From the IMG/VR virus record IMGVR_UViG_3300018077_000007, positions 20,524-84,523 of that record: a stretch of 64,000 bases of DNA; one strand, 5' to 3'. This DNA comes from a virus. The notes below the pieces were generated by a model. That model did no database searches. It saw nothing but the letters and a program-made list of their open reading frames with translations, and was not told the DNA's origin. This document shows positions 45,630-53,081 of this stretch, in pieces; within the stretch, counting starts at the first letter, position 1; each line of letters opens with the position of its first letter. The position numbers and the translations under genes were made by a program.

Positions 45630-45913
45630 TGCCTGAGCCTTTCGACCTCGTGGCGATCAAGGCGGACTGCGCAACCCCGGCGGAAAAGATGGCTGGGTGG
45701 AAAGCTCATGACATTGCTCGATTTGCCTTCCGCGCCCGCACCGACCTCCTCCATTGCGTGGCGGTGATCGAGGCGCTGCAGGAGGCGCTCATGCAAGTGC
45801 TCAGTATCACGGCAGAATGGCCTGCCGACTTCACTGATCGGGACTACATTCAGATGCGCCAATCAGTCCGGGCTACCCTCGGGCTCGTGCGGGGGGGGGG
45901 GAAGCATGACTGA
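45629..45913 (+). CDS. Small protein, paralogue of the gene at 45091
   Basis: 94 residues behind AAAGGAGG. MPEPFDLVAIKADC start and related internal motifs show duplication with the 45091 gene. A 9-codon frame at 46160 (MPEPYRYCQ) looks like a third, decayed start. Confidence 0.6.
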   Translation: MPEPFDLVAIKADCATPAEKMAGWKAHDIARFAFRARTDLLHCVAVIEALQEALMQVLSITAEWPADFTDRDYIQMRQSVRATLGLVRGGGKHD

Positions 45914-46166
45914 GTCTACGCGGAGGAGGAGGGTCACGAGCATCACGCTTGACCACGATACCCTCGTGCTGGCGAAAATCGTGGCTGCGAAGAGGGGGTG
46001 GCGAATCTCCCGGCTGATGGAGAATGCCATCCTCCTGTTTTGCAAGGGCTGTGAAGAGACGACAACGCAGGCCATCGTGCGAGAAGCAGAGAGGTCGGCG
46101 GCGCATAGAGATCAACAGGCGTCTATTGCCGCTCGCCTGTGCGTGAAGGAGACTCCGGATGCCTGA
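45906..46166 (+). CDS. RHH-like DNA-binding protein
   Basis: 86 residues. RRRVTSITLDHDTLVLAKIV then AAKRGWRISRLMENAILLFC fits a strand-helix-helix (RHH) fold. Probably an early regulator. Confidence 0.55.
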   Translation: MTESTRRRRVTSITLDHDTLVLAKIVAAKRGWRISRLMENAILLFCKGCEETTTQAIVREAERSAAHRDQQASIAARLCVKETPDA

Positions 46167-46208
46167 GCCGTATCGGTATTGTCAATAGCGGAGTTCTTGG
46201 ACTCAGAG

Positions 46209-46340
46209 ATGGCGGTGTTCGTGGAAGAGGGCGGGGTTCGTTTCGACAATGCCGGACCGATTCCTGCCAAGCAAGTGAAACGGCTCGTTATCTGGCTAGA
46301 GCGGTATCTGATGGCCACGGAAGGTTTTGGGTGGCGATAG
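46209..46340 (+). CDS. Small protein, unknown
   Basis: 43 residues (MAVFVEEGGVRFDNAGPIPA then KQVKRLVIWLERYLMATEGF). Preferred over a longer overlapping frame (46139-46381), whose text is Arg/Gly/Ser low-complexity. Confidence 0.45.
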   Translation: MAVFVEEGGVRFDNAGPIPAKQVKRLVIWLERYLMATEGFGWR

Positions 46341-46380
46341 TGATGCGACGGTGGCGAGGCCACAAGAAAGTGCCCGACTA

Positions 46381-46782
46381 GTGTCCGTCAATACGAGCGC
46401 CAAGGGTCGTCGCCTGCAAACCCTGGCCAAGCACGCGCTCGAAGCGAGAGGCTACCGGGTGGAGGTGGCTCGAAATGTGGTCCGATGGATTCCCACGAAA
46501 GCTCGGACGGCGCTTGGTCGCCTTGATGCGCCCAGTCACCCGATCTCCACCCATCACGATCTCTTCACTCTCTGGGATCTTCTCTGGTGCCGGGAGGACG
46601 GGGTACTGGGGCTCGCGCAGGTCACGACGCTGGAGAACCTGTCGCATCGACGGAAGAAAATCCTGGCCGACGGATTCCCCCTGACCCCGCAGTGCTGGAT
46701 TCTCGCCTACGTCGGGGGGCGGGGCGCGCATTTCCGGCTCTACCGCCCGCCGTTTGAGGCGTGGGAGGAGACGGTTCGATGA
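46381..46782 (+). CDS. Holliday-junction-resolvase-like nuclease (Hjc/VRR-NUC-type fold)
   Basis: 133 residues from GTG 46381. N-terminal SAKGRRLQTLAKHALEARGY, then a D-x-F...DLLW segment (HHDLFTLWDLLWCREDGVLG) and QVTTLENLSHRRKKI: the K/R-G-R...D...QxT arrangement of endonuclease-like resolvases. Assignment is by motif order only. Could process branched replication intermediates. Confidence 0.5.
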   Translation: MSVNTSAKGRRLQTLAKHALEARGYRVEVARNVVRWIPTKARTALGRLDAPSHPISTHHDLFTLWDLLWCREDGVLGLAQVTTLENLSHRRKKILADGFPLTPQCWILAYVGGRGAHFRLYRPPFEAWEETVR

Positions 46783-46834
46783 CGAGGCATGTGCGGCGTA
46801 TCTAGTAGGCCGATGAGGGAACCTCCTAAAAGGC

Positions 46835-47017
46835 ATGTCACACCGGACTGGAAAAGGCGAACGAGAGGCTAGAAAACGGAGCAGCAGGAATCGGCGCCGC
46901 AGCGTCGAACTCCTGCCACCCGTTGCGGGGTGGACGCCGCTGAAGCTCGGGCGCAAGAAGATGCGGGCGCTGTGGAGATCCCGCATCGGCACCAGTCACG
47001 GGAAATATGTGGCATGA
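46835..47017 (+). CDS. Small very basic protein
   Basis: 60 residues, Arg/Lys-rich, with a hydrophobic centre (GWTPLKLGRKKMRALWR). Possibly DNA-binding. Its stop region overlaps the next small gene. Confidence 0.45.
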   Translation: MSHRTGKGEREARKRSSRNRRRSVELLPPVAGWTPLKLGRKKMRALWRSRIGTSHGKYVA

Positions 47018-47154
47018 CGGGCATACGGGTGACCGAGGCCGAACGTCGGATCGCGAGGCGAACCAGGGAGCTGTCCATTGTCAGCGCCTCGTCCGCACAT
47101 GCTCTTCTCCCGACCCTCCCCCGGTGGTGGCGGCACGACGAGGCGGGCGCGTGA
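47014..47154 (+). CDS. Small protein, unknown
   Basis: 46 residues from ATG 47014 (GIRVTEAERRIARRTRELSI). Overlaps both neighbours by 4 nt, which supports it as a coupled gene. Confidence 0.45.
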   Translation: MTGIRVTEAERRIARRTRELSIVSASSAHALLPTLPRWWRHDEAGA

Positions 47155-47828
47155 GTAAGTTACACGACTATCTCTTCTACGAAGAGCCGAAGATCATGCT
47201 GTACTGCGGCGATTCGGGGGAGATTCTTCCGATGCTACCGGCGCTCGGCACGATCATCACTGACCCGCCGTATGGTATCGGTTATCGCTCGAATCACAAC
47301 AGCTCTCGGAAAGGGACCTGGGCGCGCTGGGTTCGATACGAAAACATGCCTGGCATTGTCGGCGACGATAAGTCTATCGACCCATCCATGATTCTGAAAT
47401 GGGATCGAGCCGTGATCTTCGGCGGTCAATATCTTGCCGATCGGCTCCCGCCCTCGCGCTGCTGGCTTATATGGGACAAACGCGACGGCATCGGACCGAA
47501 TAATCAAGCCGATTGTGAACTGGCCTGGACGAACCTCGACAAACCGTCTCGCCTTTATCGGCATCTCTGGTCAGGACTGCTCCGGGCTGGAGAAGAAAAT
47601 GTGGCTCTGACTGCGAAGCTGCATCCGCATCAGAAACCGGTGGCCCTCATGGAATGGATCATCCAATACGCCGACGCCGCCCCGCCGATCATCGATCCCT
47701 ATTCAGGCAGTGGCTCGACTCTGGTTGCAGCAAAACGGCTCGGCTATACGGCCATCGGCATCGAAATTGAGCCGACGTACTGTGAGATTGCGGTAAAGAG
47801 GCTTCGCCAAGAAGTACTCCAGTTGTGA
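47151..47828 (+). CDS. DNA N4-cytosine/N6-adenine methyltransferase
   Basis: 225 residues from GTG 47151. Motif IV TDPPYGIGY precedes motif I DPYSGSGSTLVAAKRLG, the beta-class order; LHPHQKPVALMEWII is also typical. Short with little target-recognition domain, like many phage adenine methyltransferases. Likely protects phage DNA or alters regulation. Followed by a cytosine-C5 enzyme. Confidence 0.85.
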   Translation: MSKLHDYLFYEEPKIMLYCGDSGEILPMLPALGTIITDPPYGIGYRSNHNSSRKGTWARWVRYENMPGIVGDDKSIDPSMILKWDRAVIFGGQYLADRLPPSRCWLIWDKRDGIGPNNQADCELAWTNLDKPSRLYRHLWSGLLRAGEENVALTAKLHPHQKPVALMEWIIQYADAAPPIIDPYSGSGSTLVAAKRLGYTAIGIEIEPTYCEIAVKRLRQEVLQL

Positions 47829-47867
47829 CTTTCCAGCGGCGTCGAGGGCGAGGGAGGAAGTTCGATA

Positions 47868-48936
47868 ATGCAAGAAGACGTGCTCGCAATCAGCTTGTGC
47901 GCTGGCGTGGGCGGTCTTGACCTTGGCTTCCACCAAGCGTGGAAAAACATCCGCACGGTCGCATATGTCGAATTCGACCCGTTCTGCCAGGACATCCTCC
48001 TTCGGCGTATGGACGACGGACGGCTGGATCGTGCCCCGATCTATCCTGACCTCCGCACGTTCGACGGAACTGCTTGGTGCGGACTGGTTGACCTCGTATA
48101 TGGCGGCCCTCCGTGCCAGCCGTTTTCCGTGGCTGGAACGCGAAGAGGCGCAGGAGACCCACGGAACCTCATCCCCGACACGCTCCGAGTCATCCGAGAA
48201 TGTCGGCCCGCAGTTGTCTTTTTGGAAAATGTGTCTGGTGCGCTGCCGTACTTCTTCCATGACGTGTTGCCCGAGTTACACGGCATGGGCTACACCACTC
48301 AGACGCGACTCGTTACGGCGGCAGAAGTCGGCGCGCCGCACAAGCGGCAGCGGATCTTCGTCCTGGCCCACCGCGAAGGTGTCGTCGGGGGCTTATCAGT
48401 ACGGTGCCCACAAAAATCCGATTCTGAATCTGGACGGGGCAGCTCGGTTCTGGCCACAACCCAAGGCAACCGACTGGAAGGACGCGCGACGCTCGGCGAA
48501 TCGGGGCGGGAAACAATTACCAGAAGAGGCTCGTCTCTGGCTCACGCCCGACGTACCGAACGGGGGGCGGGTCAAGAGGCCGGGGCAATCCCGCCTTGGC
48601 CACCAGGCCCCTCGGAGCGGGATCAGTGGGCCGCCATCCTCGCCCGCTGGCCCGAGCTCGCGCCGGCAGTGGCAGACACCAAGCGCCCAGAAATTCACCA
48701 AGCGGCGGCAACACGGAAGCAGCGAACGAAACGAGGAACTACTGCCGATTCAGGCGCAAATGGGAAATCCGAAACTTCGCCTTAATCCTAAATTCGTTTC
48801 CTGGCTCCAAGGCTTCCCGCTGGACTGGCTGGAGGGGAGCCACATGAACCAACTGAAGGCCCTCGGGAATAGTTGCGTACCCGCGCAGGCGGCGGAAGCG
48901 TTTCGGATGCTGTGGGCGGTGGAGCCCCGTGGCTGA
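47868..48936 (+). pseudogene. C5-cytosine methyltransferase interrupted by a +1 frameshift
   Basis: The N-terminal frame (47868 to ~48370) has motif I LCAGVGGLDLGF, motif IV GGPPCQPFS, motif VI FLENVSGALP and motif VIII KRQRIFVLAH. The rest of the enzyme, including the target-recognition text NLDGAARFWPQPKATDWKDA and motif X LKALGNSCVPAQAAEAF, is in the +1 frame and ends at 48936. The two halves join at about 48361-48375. Either an indel (real or sequencing) or a programmed shift; no classic slippery site is evident. About 356 residues if joined. Would methylate cytosine C5. Confidence 0.8.
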
Positions 48937-49246
48937 CCTGATCCGGTGGCGGCGGCAGCGGATTCGGATCTCGCTGCAGGACGGCGACTCGCCAGAGGTG
49001 CCCGCGTGGGTGGCCAAGGGCTTAGCCGTCCATTTCCTGCGGGGACGGGACCATGTGCCGGGATGGCGCGTCACCCACGTAGACAGCGGCCAGGGCATCC
49101 AGCCGTGGGGCCTGACGCGCGCCCGGGCGTTCGCTTTTGCGCGGGCGTTGCTGCGAGTAGGAGAGTGGCAGCAGGACGCCGAGCACGTCTTCGGATACAA
49201 AGCCCGCGCTATGCGGGTGCGCAAGCGGATCTTTGGGCATGCCTGA
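48929..49246 (+). CDS. Small protein, unknown
   Basis: 105 residues from GTG 48929 overlapping the methyltransferase end. Two-strand text (HFLRGRDHVPGWRVTHVDSG) and an Arg-rich helical C-terminus (ARAFAFARALLRVGEWQQDA). No family recognised. Confidence 0.55.
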   Translation: MADLIRWRRQRIRISLQDGDSPEVPAWVAKGLAVHFLRGRDHVPGWRVTHVDSGQGIQPWGLTRARAFAFARALLRVGEWQQDAEHVFGYKARAMRVRKRIFGHA

Positions 49247-49566
49247 CGCGAACGGCTACCCGATTGGAGAAGGTTCATTCGATTGGAATGAACTCCGCGA
49301 ATCTGGCAGGAGGTTTGGCCGACCTGCGAGTTACGGCTGGCGTGTATTCAACCAGCCAAACCCTGCCATGTTTAAGATTGGCCATGGGTTGAAGCGCGGG
49401 ATGTATCAAAAGAACGGCCAACTCGGGGATGGGTATTCGGGCCGCGTCTCGTGTTACCGGGGCACACAAAACCACAGCGGCAAAACTCTACCGCGTGTTA
49501 ACAATAGAGCGCATGAGGCGCGGCCTCGGGCCGATGGTAGTGGTACGTTATCTTTTTTCAGCTTGA
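49239..49566 (+). pseudogene. HTH-like gene with probable +1 frameshift
   Basis: Frame from ATG 49239 reads FNQPNPAMFKIGHGLKRGMY then QKNGQLGDGYS up to ~49438. The +1 frame then supplies AASRVTGAHKTTAAKLYRVL, a convincing helix-turn-helix, ending at 49566. GYS...RAASRVTGxHKTT is the usual continuous form of this motif, so an indel near 49438 is likely. Otherwise two tiny frames (49239 onward; 49429-49566). Low certainty. Confidence 0.4.
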
Positions 49567-49589
49567 CCCGAGGAGCCCTTTCTTGTGGC

Positions 49590-49754
49590 CTACGCCTCTC
49601 GAACGGCCCGTTCCAGGGCCACGATGATGAACACCTTCAGGGTGATCCGCTGAGCGGCAGCTGTGGCCTTCGCCTGCCAGATCAGGTCTTCGGGGAAGTC
49701 CTTCAAGGTGAGGGCTTTGCGCCGCTGGCCTTTAGGGGTCCGATCCCTTTTCAT
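49590..49754 (-). CDS. Ribbon-helix-helix regulator, divergently transcribed
   Basis: 54 residues on the minus strand: basic tail MKRDRTPKGQRRK, strand ALTLKDFP, helices EDLIWQAKATAAAQRITLKV and FIIVALERAVREA, an Arc/MetJ-like RHH. GGAGGTGG precedes its ATG and a sigma70 promoter lies just upstream. Apart from the IS and HNH genes it is the only minus-strand gene seen, suggesting a repressor that controls the divergent rightward gene. Confidence 0.7.
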   Translation of the reverse strand: MKRDRTPKGQRRKALTLKDFPEDLIWQAKATAAAQRITLKVFIIVALERAVREA

Positions 49755-49772
49755 GGCTCCACCTCCACTAGA

Positions 49773-49801
49773 AAGATAGTATAGATATGATGGCTTGTCA
49801 A
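49773..49801 (-). promoter_or_regulatory. Leftward promoter of the RHH gene
   Basis: Minus strand TTGACA (49801-49796), 17-nt spacer, TATCTT (49778-49773). Its -35 shares five of six positions with the rightward -35, so RNA polymerase can occupy only one at a time. Confidence 0.6.
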
Positions 49802-49824
49802 GCGAAAAACGCGCGTGCTACAGT
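49795..49824 (+). promoter_or_regulatory. Rightward promoter overlapping the leftward -35
   Basis: TTGTCA (49795-49800), 18-nt spacer, TACAGT (49819-49824). The GTG at 49831 is 6 nt beyond the -10, so the message would be leaderless. Confidence 0.5.
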
Positions 49825-49830
49825 GGGCCT

Positions 49831-50553
49831 GTGGCAGAGATCAGTAAGCGGGCCTGGGCTGGGGTGGGCGGCATTGTCGTGGGGGCGCTGCCGTGGTTGC
49901 TCAGCCAGAAGGGCATAGCCGTGCCCGGGTGGGTGGTGACCGTTCTAGGCTTGTGTGCAATCGGCGTGCTTGCATACAGTGTCTGGCCAGGACTCGTGTG
50001 GGCCTGTGGCGTGGGTCTTCGCACTCAGCGAATGGTGTGGAGAAGCAGCAGCGGGAAATCTTCCGATCAAGACGACAAGCCGTTCTGGGCGGCAATTGTG
50101 GCCACGGCTCTCGTGGTGTCTGCGGCGTGGTGGTGGGCGTCGCTAGAATCCGTCTCCGTACAGCCGATTGCCCCGATCACGACGGCAGCCCTCAAGTCCG
50201 GTACGGCTCGGCTGATTCCGTCAATGCGGGCCTTCATCCAGCAAGCCGCGCATGAGATCGAAACGTTGGATAACGCCCACGTCGCCGTCTACCTCAACGT
50301 GAAGTCGCCAGCAGAAAGGATGGCGCTCATCGGAGCCCACGGGTTACAGCGGGACAACCTGTCACTTCGGCACAGCAATGAGTATGCGGACCGATTCAGG
50401 GCAGAAGCCATCCGGCTTCGAGATGCGATGTTGGCACGTCTGCCAACCCATTACAAGGACACGAAGATCACCCCGCTGTACGAAAATCCTGTGACGATGA
50501 CTTCCATTCGCGGCATCGCCGACGATCTGGAACGCCTTGCAAAACCGCGTTGA
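49831..50553 (+). CDS. Membrane protein, possible superinfection-exclusion factor
   Basis: 240 residues from GTG 49831. Two N-terminal transmembrane hairpin segments (AGVGGIVVGALPWLL; WVVTVLGLCAIGVLAYSVWP), a third (AAIVATALVVSAAWWWASLE), then a ~150-residue soluble helical domain. Controlled from the divergent promoter opposite an RHH gene. The exclusion role is inference from context; no family recognised. Confidence 0.6.
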   Translation: MAEISKRAWAGVGGIVVGALPWLLSQKGIAVPGWVVTVLGLCAIGVLAYSVWPGLVWACGVGLRTQRMVWRSSSGKSSDQDDKPFWAAIVATALVVSAAWWWASLESVSVQPIAPITTAALKSGTARLIPSMRAFIQQAAHEIETLDNAHVAVYLNVKSPAERMALIGAHGLQRDNLSLRHSNEYADRFRAEAIRLRDAMLARLPTHYKDTKITPLYENPVTMTSIRGIADDLERLAKPR

Positions 50554-51097
50554 CCCCGTGACCGGGACGATCCTCTGCGAAACGCCCGAGGAGGCCCTAG
50601 CCCTCTCGCGCCGCATCGAGGCGGAGAAGAACGGTGATCTGTCGCCGCAGCACCAGACCCCTCTGGCGCCGAGCATACCGCCAGTCTCCGTCCCCGTCGA
50701 GTTGCGCCCTCGACCCGAGCGGAGGCGAGGCAAGCCCCGCGAGGTACCGACGAATCTCGGGGCTCTGACACCCGAGCGAGTCAAGACGTTGCGGACAATC
50801 ATCAAGGGGACGAAGCAGGAAACATTCATCAATGTGCTCTGCGCATCGGGCGAGGGGCTGAGGGACACCGACCTGTGGAAGATCCTGGGATTCAAGAAGA
50901 ACATTGAGTTGGCCGGCATCACAGGGGCGCTGAAGAAGAACGTGACGAAAGTCGGCATCGGCGAGGAGTTCATCGAGCGGCGGCGCGAGGTCATTGGCCC
51001 ACGCCTTGGATGGCGATTTTCGTTAACGCCAAAATTCAAGGAGACGATGCGGGAAGCGGGATGGATTTTTAGGCGACCGGTGAAACTCACAGGCTGA
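50537..51097 (+). CDS. Putative winged-helix DNA-binding protein
   Basis: 186 residues (TTG 50537 assumed; overlaps the upstream gene). Disordered Pro/Arg-rich N-terminal third, then ALTPERVKTLRTIIKGTKQE and LRDTDLWKILGFKKNIELAG resembling a winged helix, and a C-terminal segment GWRFSLTPKFKETMREAGWI. Followed by a hairpin. Possibly a regulator of the early operon. Confidence 0.55.
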   Translation: MQNRVDPVTGTILCETPEEALALSRRIEAEKNGDLSPQHQTPLAPSIPPVSVPVELRPRPERRRGKPREVPTNLGALTPERVKTLRTIIKGTKQETFINVLCASGEGLRDTDLWKILGFKKNIELAGITGALKKNVTKVGIGEEFIERRREVIGPRLGWRFSLTPKFKETMREAGWIFRRPVKLTG

Positions 51098-51101
51098 GAC
51101 G

Positions 51102-51131
51102 GCGAAGGCCACCATCCACGGTGGCCTTCGC
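51102..51131 (+). terminator. Perfect 12-bp hairpin after the winged-helix gene
   Basis: Arms 51102-51113 and 51120-51131 are exactly complementary with a 6-nt loop (atccac). No U-tract follows, so it may be a Rho-type or non-terminating hairpin. The next gene's GTG starts 4 nt after it. Confidence 0.5.
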
Positions 51132-51134
51132 CTG

Positions 51135-51447
51135 GTGCAGTTCACCCCCAAACAAGCCTCGCCGGCTGACAGGAGGAGTCTGCTTGCTCACCTTACCAGA
51201 TTGGCCCCTCGTCCGCAAGATCTGCGGGACAGAGGTAGTGTCCAGTCCTGGGAGGGGCCGTTCACGTTTGAAGGGCGGAAAACCCCTCCTGGACGACGCC
51301 TCTGGGAAGCGGACCATATCGTGCCGGTTTCGGAAGGAGGCGGGGAATGCGGGCTCACAGGATACCGGACCCTGTGCCTTTGGGTGTCACCTGGTCGTGA
51401 CGGCCACGCTCCGGAGGCGACTGGTCGCCAACCGGGCGATCAGATGA
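51135..51447 (+). pseudogene. HNH endonuclease with +1 frameshift in the HNH core
   Basis: First frame: LWEADHIVPVSEGGGECGLT then GYRTLC, the start of a classic HNH. After TGC at ~51378 the frame must skip one C to read FGCHLVVTATLRRRLVANRA ending at TGA 51445-51447, which restores LCxxCH and creates an ATGA overlap with the next gene. In the unshifted frame the motif is destroyed. An indel (mutation or sequencing) is most likely. Confidence 0.7.
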
Positions 51448-51731
51448 GTCGGGGCGATGGCGACCTGGCCTTCCTGTTCCGCCACCCCTGCGGCTGCGCC
51501 TCGGCGGTCGTGGTGGAGGACCCGGGCACGTTGCATTACGTGGACACACTCATCTTGTGGAAGCGCCGCAAGACCGGTACCATCGAGCACGTGACCGTGG
51601 ACGCGGCCCGCGAGGCGCTCGCCAGGACGTTCAAACGGCATCCCGCCGGGCAACGGCGGCGGAAGGACTGGGCGACCCCGCACCAGGACGGCGGGGATCT
51701 GCGCATCGGGGACGAGGAGGCGACCGAGTGA
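51444..51731 (+). CDS. Unknown protein downstream of the HNH gene
   Basis: 95 residues from ATG 51444, overlapping the restored HNH stop. LAFLFRHPCGCASAVVVEDP with two Cys and a basic C-terminus. Overlaps the next GTG. Confidence 0.6.
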   Translation: MSRGDGDLAFLFRHPCGCASAVVVEDPGTLHYVDTLILWKRRKTGTIEHVTVDAAREALARTFKRHPAGQRRRKDWATPHQDGGDLRIGDEEATE

Positions 51732-52552
51732 GCCTGAGAATTCTGAGCCTCGGGGCCGGGGTGCAAAGCACGGCGGTCTATTTGCTCGCGCTTGATGGCA
51801 AAATCACACCGATTGACGCGGCGGTGTTTGCGGACACTCAAGAGGAATCGGACGCCGTGTATCGACACCTGGAGTGGTTGCAGAATCTCCACGGGCCGGC
51901 TATCTACGTACGGACTGCCGGGAAGTTGGGCAATGATCTCCAGCGCGGGATAAACTCCACGGGCCAGCGCTTTGTATCCATTCCCGCTTACACCGCGCCG
52001 GTGGGCGTGCGCCCCGCGATCGGCATGGTCCAGCGCCAATGTACGCAGGAGTATAAAATCCGCGTTGTGGAGCGCACGATCCGGCGCGACATCTTGGGGC
52101 TGAAGCCCCGCGCTCGGTGGCCGAAGGATCGCCCCGTCGTGCAGCTGTTCGGCATTTCCACCGACGAAGCACGGCGGGCGACGAGCATCCAGCGTCGGTT
52201 TAAGGGAATTCGCACGGTGGACTTCCCCCTCCTAGCCCTGGGGTGGACCCGTGGAGACTGTCTCCGGTTCCTGGCGGATCGTGTCCCGCATCCGGTCCCT
52301 CGGTCCGCCTGCGTCTTTTGTCCCTTCAAGTCCGATGCGGAGTGGTGGCTCCTTCAGCAAACCGATCCGGCGGGGTGGCGGCGGGCGGTGGAGATCGACG
52401 AGGCCATCCGGGAGAAGTCATTCGCGCGTCGGATGAAGCAATCGCTTTATCTTCATCGGTCGGCTCGCCCCCTAGCGGAGATTGAGTTTGAGCCGAAACA
52501 GCATGAGTTTCCTGGGTTTGCCCTCGAATGCGAAGGCGGGTGCGGGACGTAA
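51728..52552 (+). CDS. PAPS-reductase-like / adenine nucleotide alpha-hydrolase protein
   Basis: 274 residues from GTG 51728. N-terminal P-loop-like LSLGAGVQSTAVYLLALDG is the SGGxxS-type PP-loop of the PAPS reductase/N-type ATP pyrophosphatase superfamily. Then FADTQEESDAVYRHLEWL, QRQCTQEYKIR, and CVFCPFKSDAEWW with a CxxC. Phage members are frequent; proposed roles include sulfur or base-modification chemistry, but function here is unproven. Ends GGCGT*, within the direct repeat that precedes the first leader RNA. Confidence 0.75.
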   Translation: MSLRILSLGAGVQSTAVYLLALDGKITPIDAAVFADTQEESDAVYRHLEWLQNLHGPAIYVRTAGKLGNDLQRGINSTGQRFVSIPAYTAPVGVRPAIGMVQRQCTQEYKIRVVERTIRRDILGLKPRARWPKDRPVVQLFGISTDEARRATSIQRRFKGIRTVDFPLLALGWTRGDCLRFLADRVPHPVPRSACVFCPFKSDAEWWLLQQTDPAGWRRAVEIDEAIREKSFARRMKQSLYLHRSARPLAEIEFEPKQHEFPGFALECEGGCGT

Positions 52553-52565
52553 GTTTTTTCTTGCG
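52535..52565 (+). repeat. Direct repeat, copy A
   Basis: ggcgggtgcgggacgt followed by aagttttttcttgc; the copy at 53016-53046 differs only by one inserted g. It spans the stop codon of the upstream gene and the promoter's AT-rich upstream part. Offset between copies is 481 nt. Confidence 0.7.
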
Positions 52566-52590
52566 TCGCGCGAGGGTAGGCGGGTAGGAT
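52561..52590 (+). promoter_or_regulatory. Promoter A of the leader RNA and initiator-like gene
   Basis: TTGCGT (52561-52566), 18-nt spacer, TAGGAT (52585-52590), preceded by an UP-like aagTTTTTTc. Promoter B has the same three elements at the same spacing. Confidence 0.6.
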
Positions 52591-52597
52591 AGTCGAG

Positions 52598-52709
52598 ATG
52601 CAATCCGACGATCCATTGTGACACCTATAGAACTTCGGGATCTAGCTTCGGGGCCACCCGGAGCGAAAACGCTGCTTCCTTCGTCGGATTGCAGGCGCTG
52701 ATCCCGGAG
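52598..52709 (+). ncRNA. Pseudoknotted leader RNA, copy A
   Basis: Begins about 8 nt after the -10. P1: 52600-52611 pairs with 52681-52692 (12 bp). P2: 52633-52642 pairs with 52700-52709 (10 bp, one G.U), crossing P1 to form an H-type pseudoknot. P3: 52645-52652 with 52657-52664, closed by a GCCA tetraloop. Copy B keeps all three helices with compensating changes and the same loop. Probably cis-regulatory for the gene starting at 52737. No known riboswitch or ribozyme class recognised. Confidence 0.75.
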
Positions 52710-52736
52710 ATTTTTTGGCCGTGAAACGAGAGGCCC

Positions 52737-53033
52737 ATGAGCCGAGGCGTCCACAGAGGAGTCTATGGGGCGCTATTCGATGATCCTGACTATCAAACGC
52801 TCTCTTTTCAAGCCCGTCTTGTGTTGCTCACGGTGCGCCTGTGCGCCCAAGCGGGTCCCGCCTCGATCTTCCGGTACTATGTCGAACTGCTCGCTCGGCA
52901 GACTGGGCTCCCTCAGAAACAGGTGGAAACCGCCCTGGCTGAGTTGGCCGCCACCCCGTCTCCTGATAGTCCTTGGATAGTCTATGACAAGGCTATCGTA
53001 TGGGTCAGAAACGGTGGCGGGTGCGGGACGTGA
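52737..53033 (+). CDS. Short replication-initiator-like protein (truncated paralogue)
   Basis: 98 residues. MSRGVHRGVYGALFDDPDYQ then TLSFQARLVLLTVRLCAQ aligns in pattern with the N-terminus of the 53221 gene (MSRYRRVLTRIWEDDKFPSL then SVDGRLLFLYHLT), the wHTH start of phage replication initiator proteins. It ends VRNGGGCGT* exactly where the second direct repeat begins, so it looks like a copy truncated by tandem duplication. GAGAGG precedes the ATG. Confidence 0.65.
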   Translation: MSRGVHRGVYGALFDDPDYQTLSFQARLVLLTVRLCAQAGPASIFRYYVELLARQTGLPQKQVETALAELAATPSPDSPWIVYDKAIVWVRNGGGCGT

Positions 53034-53046
53034 AGTTTTTTCTTGC
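53016..53046 (+). repeat. Direct repeat, copy B
   Basis: ggcgggtgcgggacg-tgaagttttttcttgc, matching 52535-52565 with a single extra g; again it overlaps the stop codon of the gene upstream. Confidence 0.7.
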
Positions 53047-53072
53047 CCTCTCGCCGGGCGAGCGGGTAAGAT
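53043..53072 (+). promoter_or_regulatory. Promoter B of the leader RNA and initiator gene
   Basis: TTGCCC (53043-53048), 18-nt spacer, TAAGAT (53067-53072), with the same T-rich upstream element as promoter A. Confidence 0.6.
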
Positions 53073-53081
53073 CGGGGCCGT

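Noticed and set aside
46139-46381. 80-codon frame
   Set aside because: Low-complexity Arg/Gly/Ser text; the overlapping 43-residue frame at 46209 reads better.
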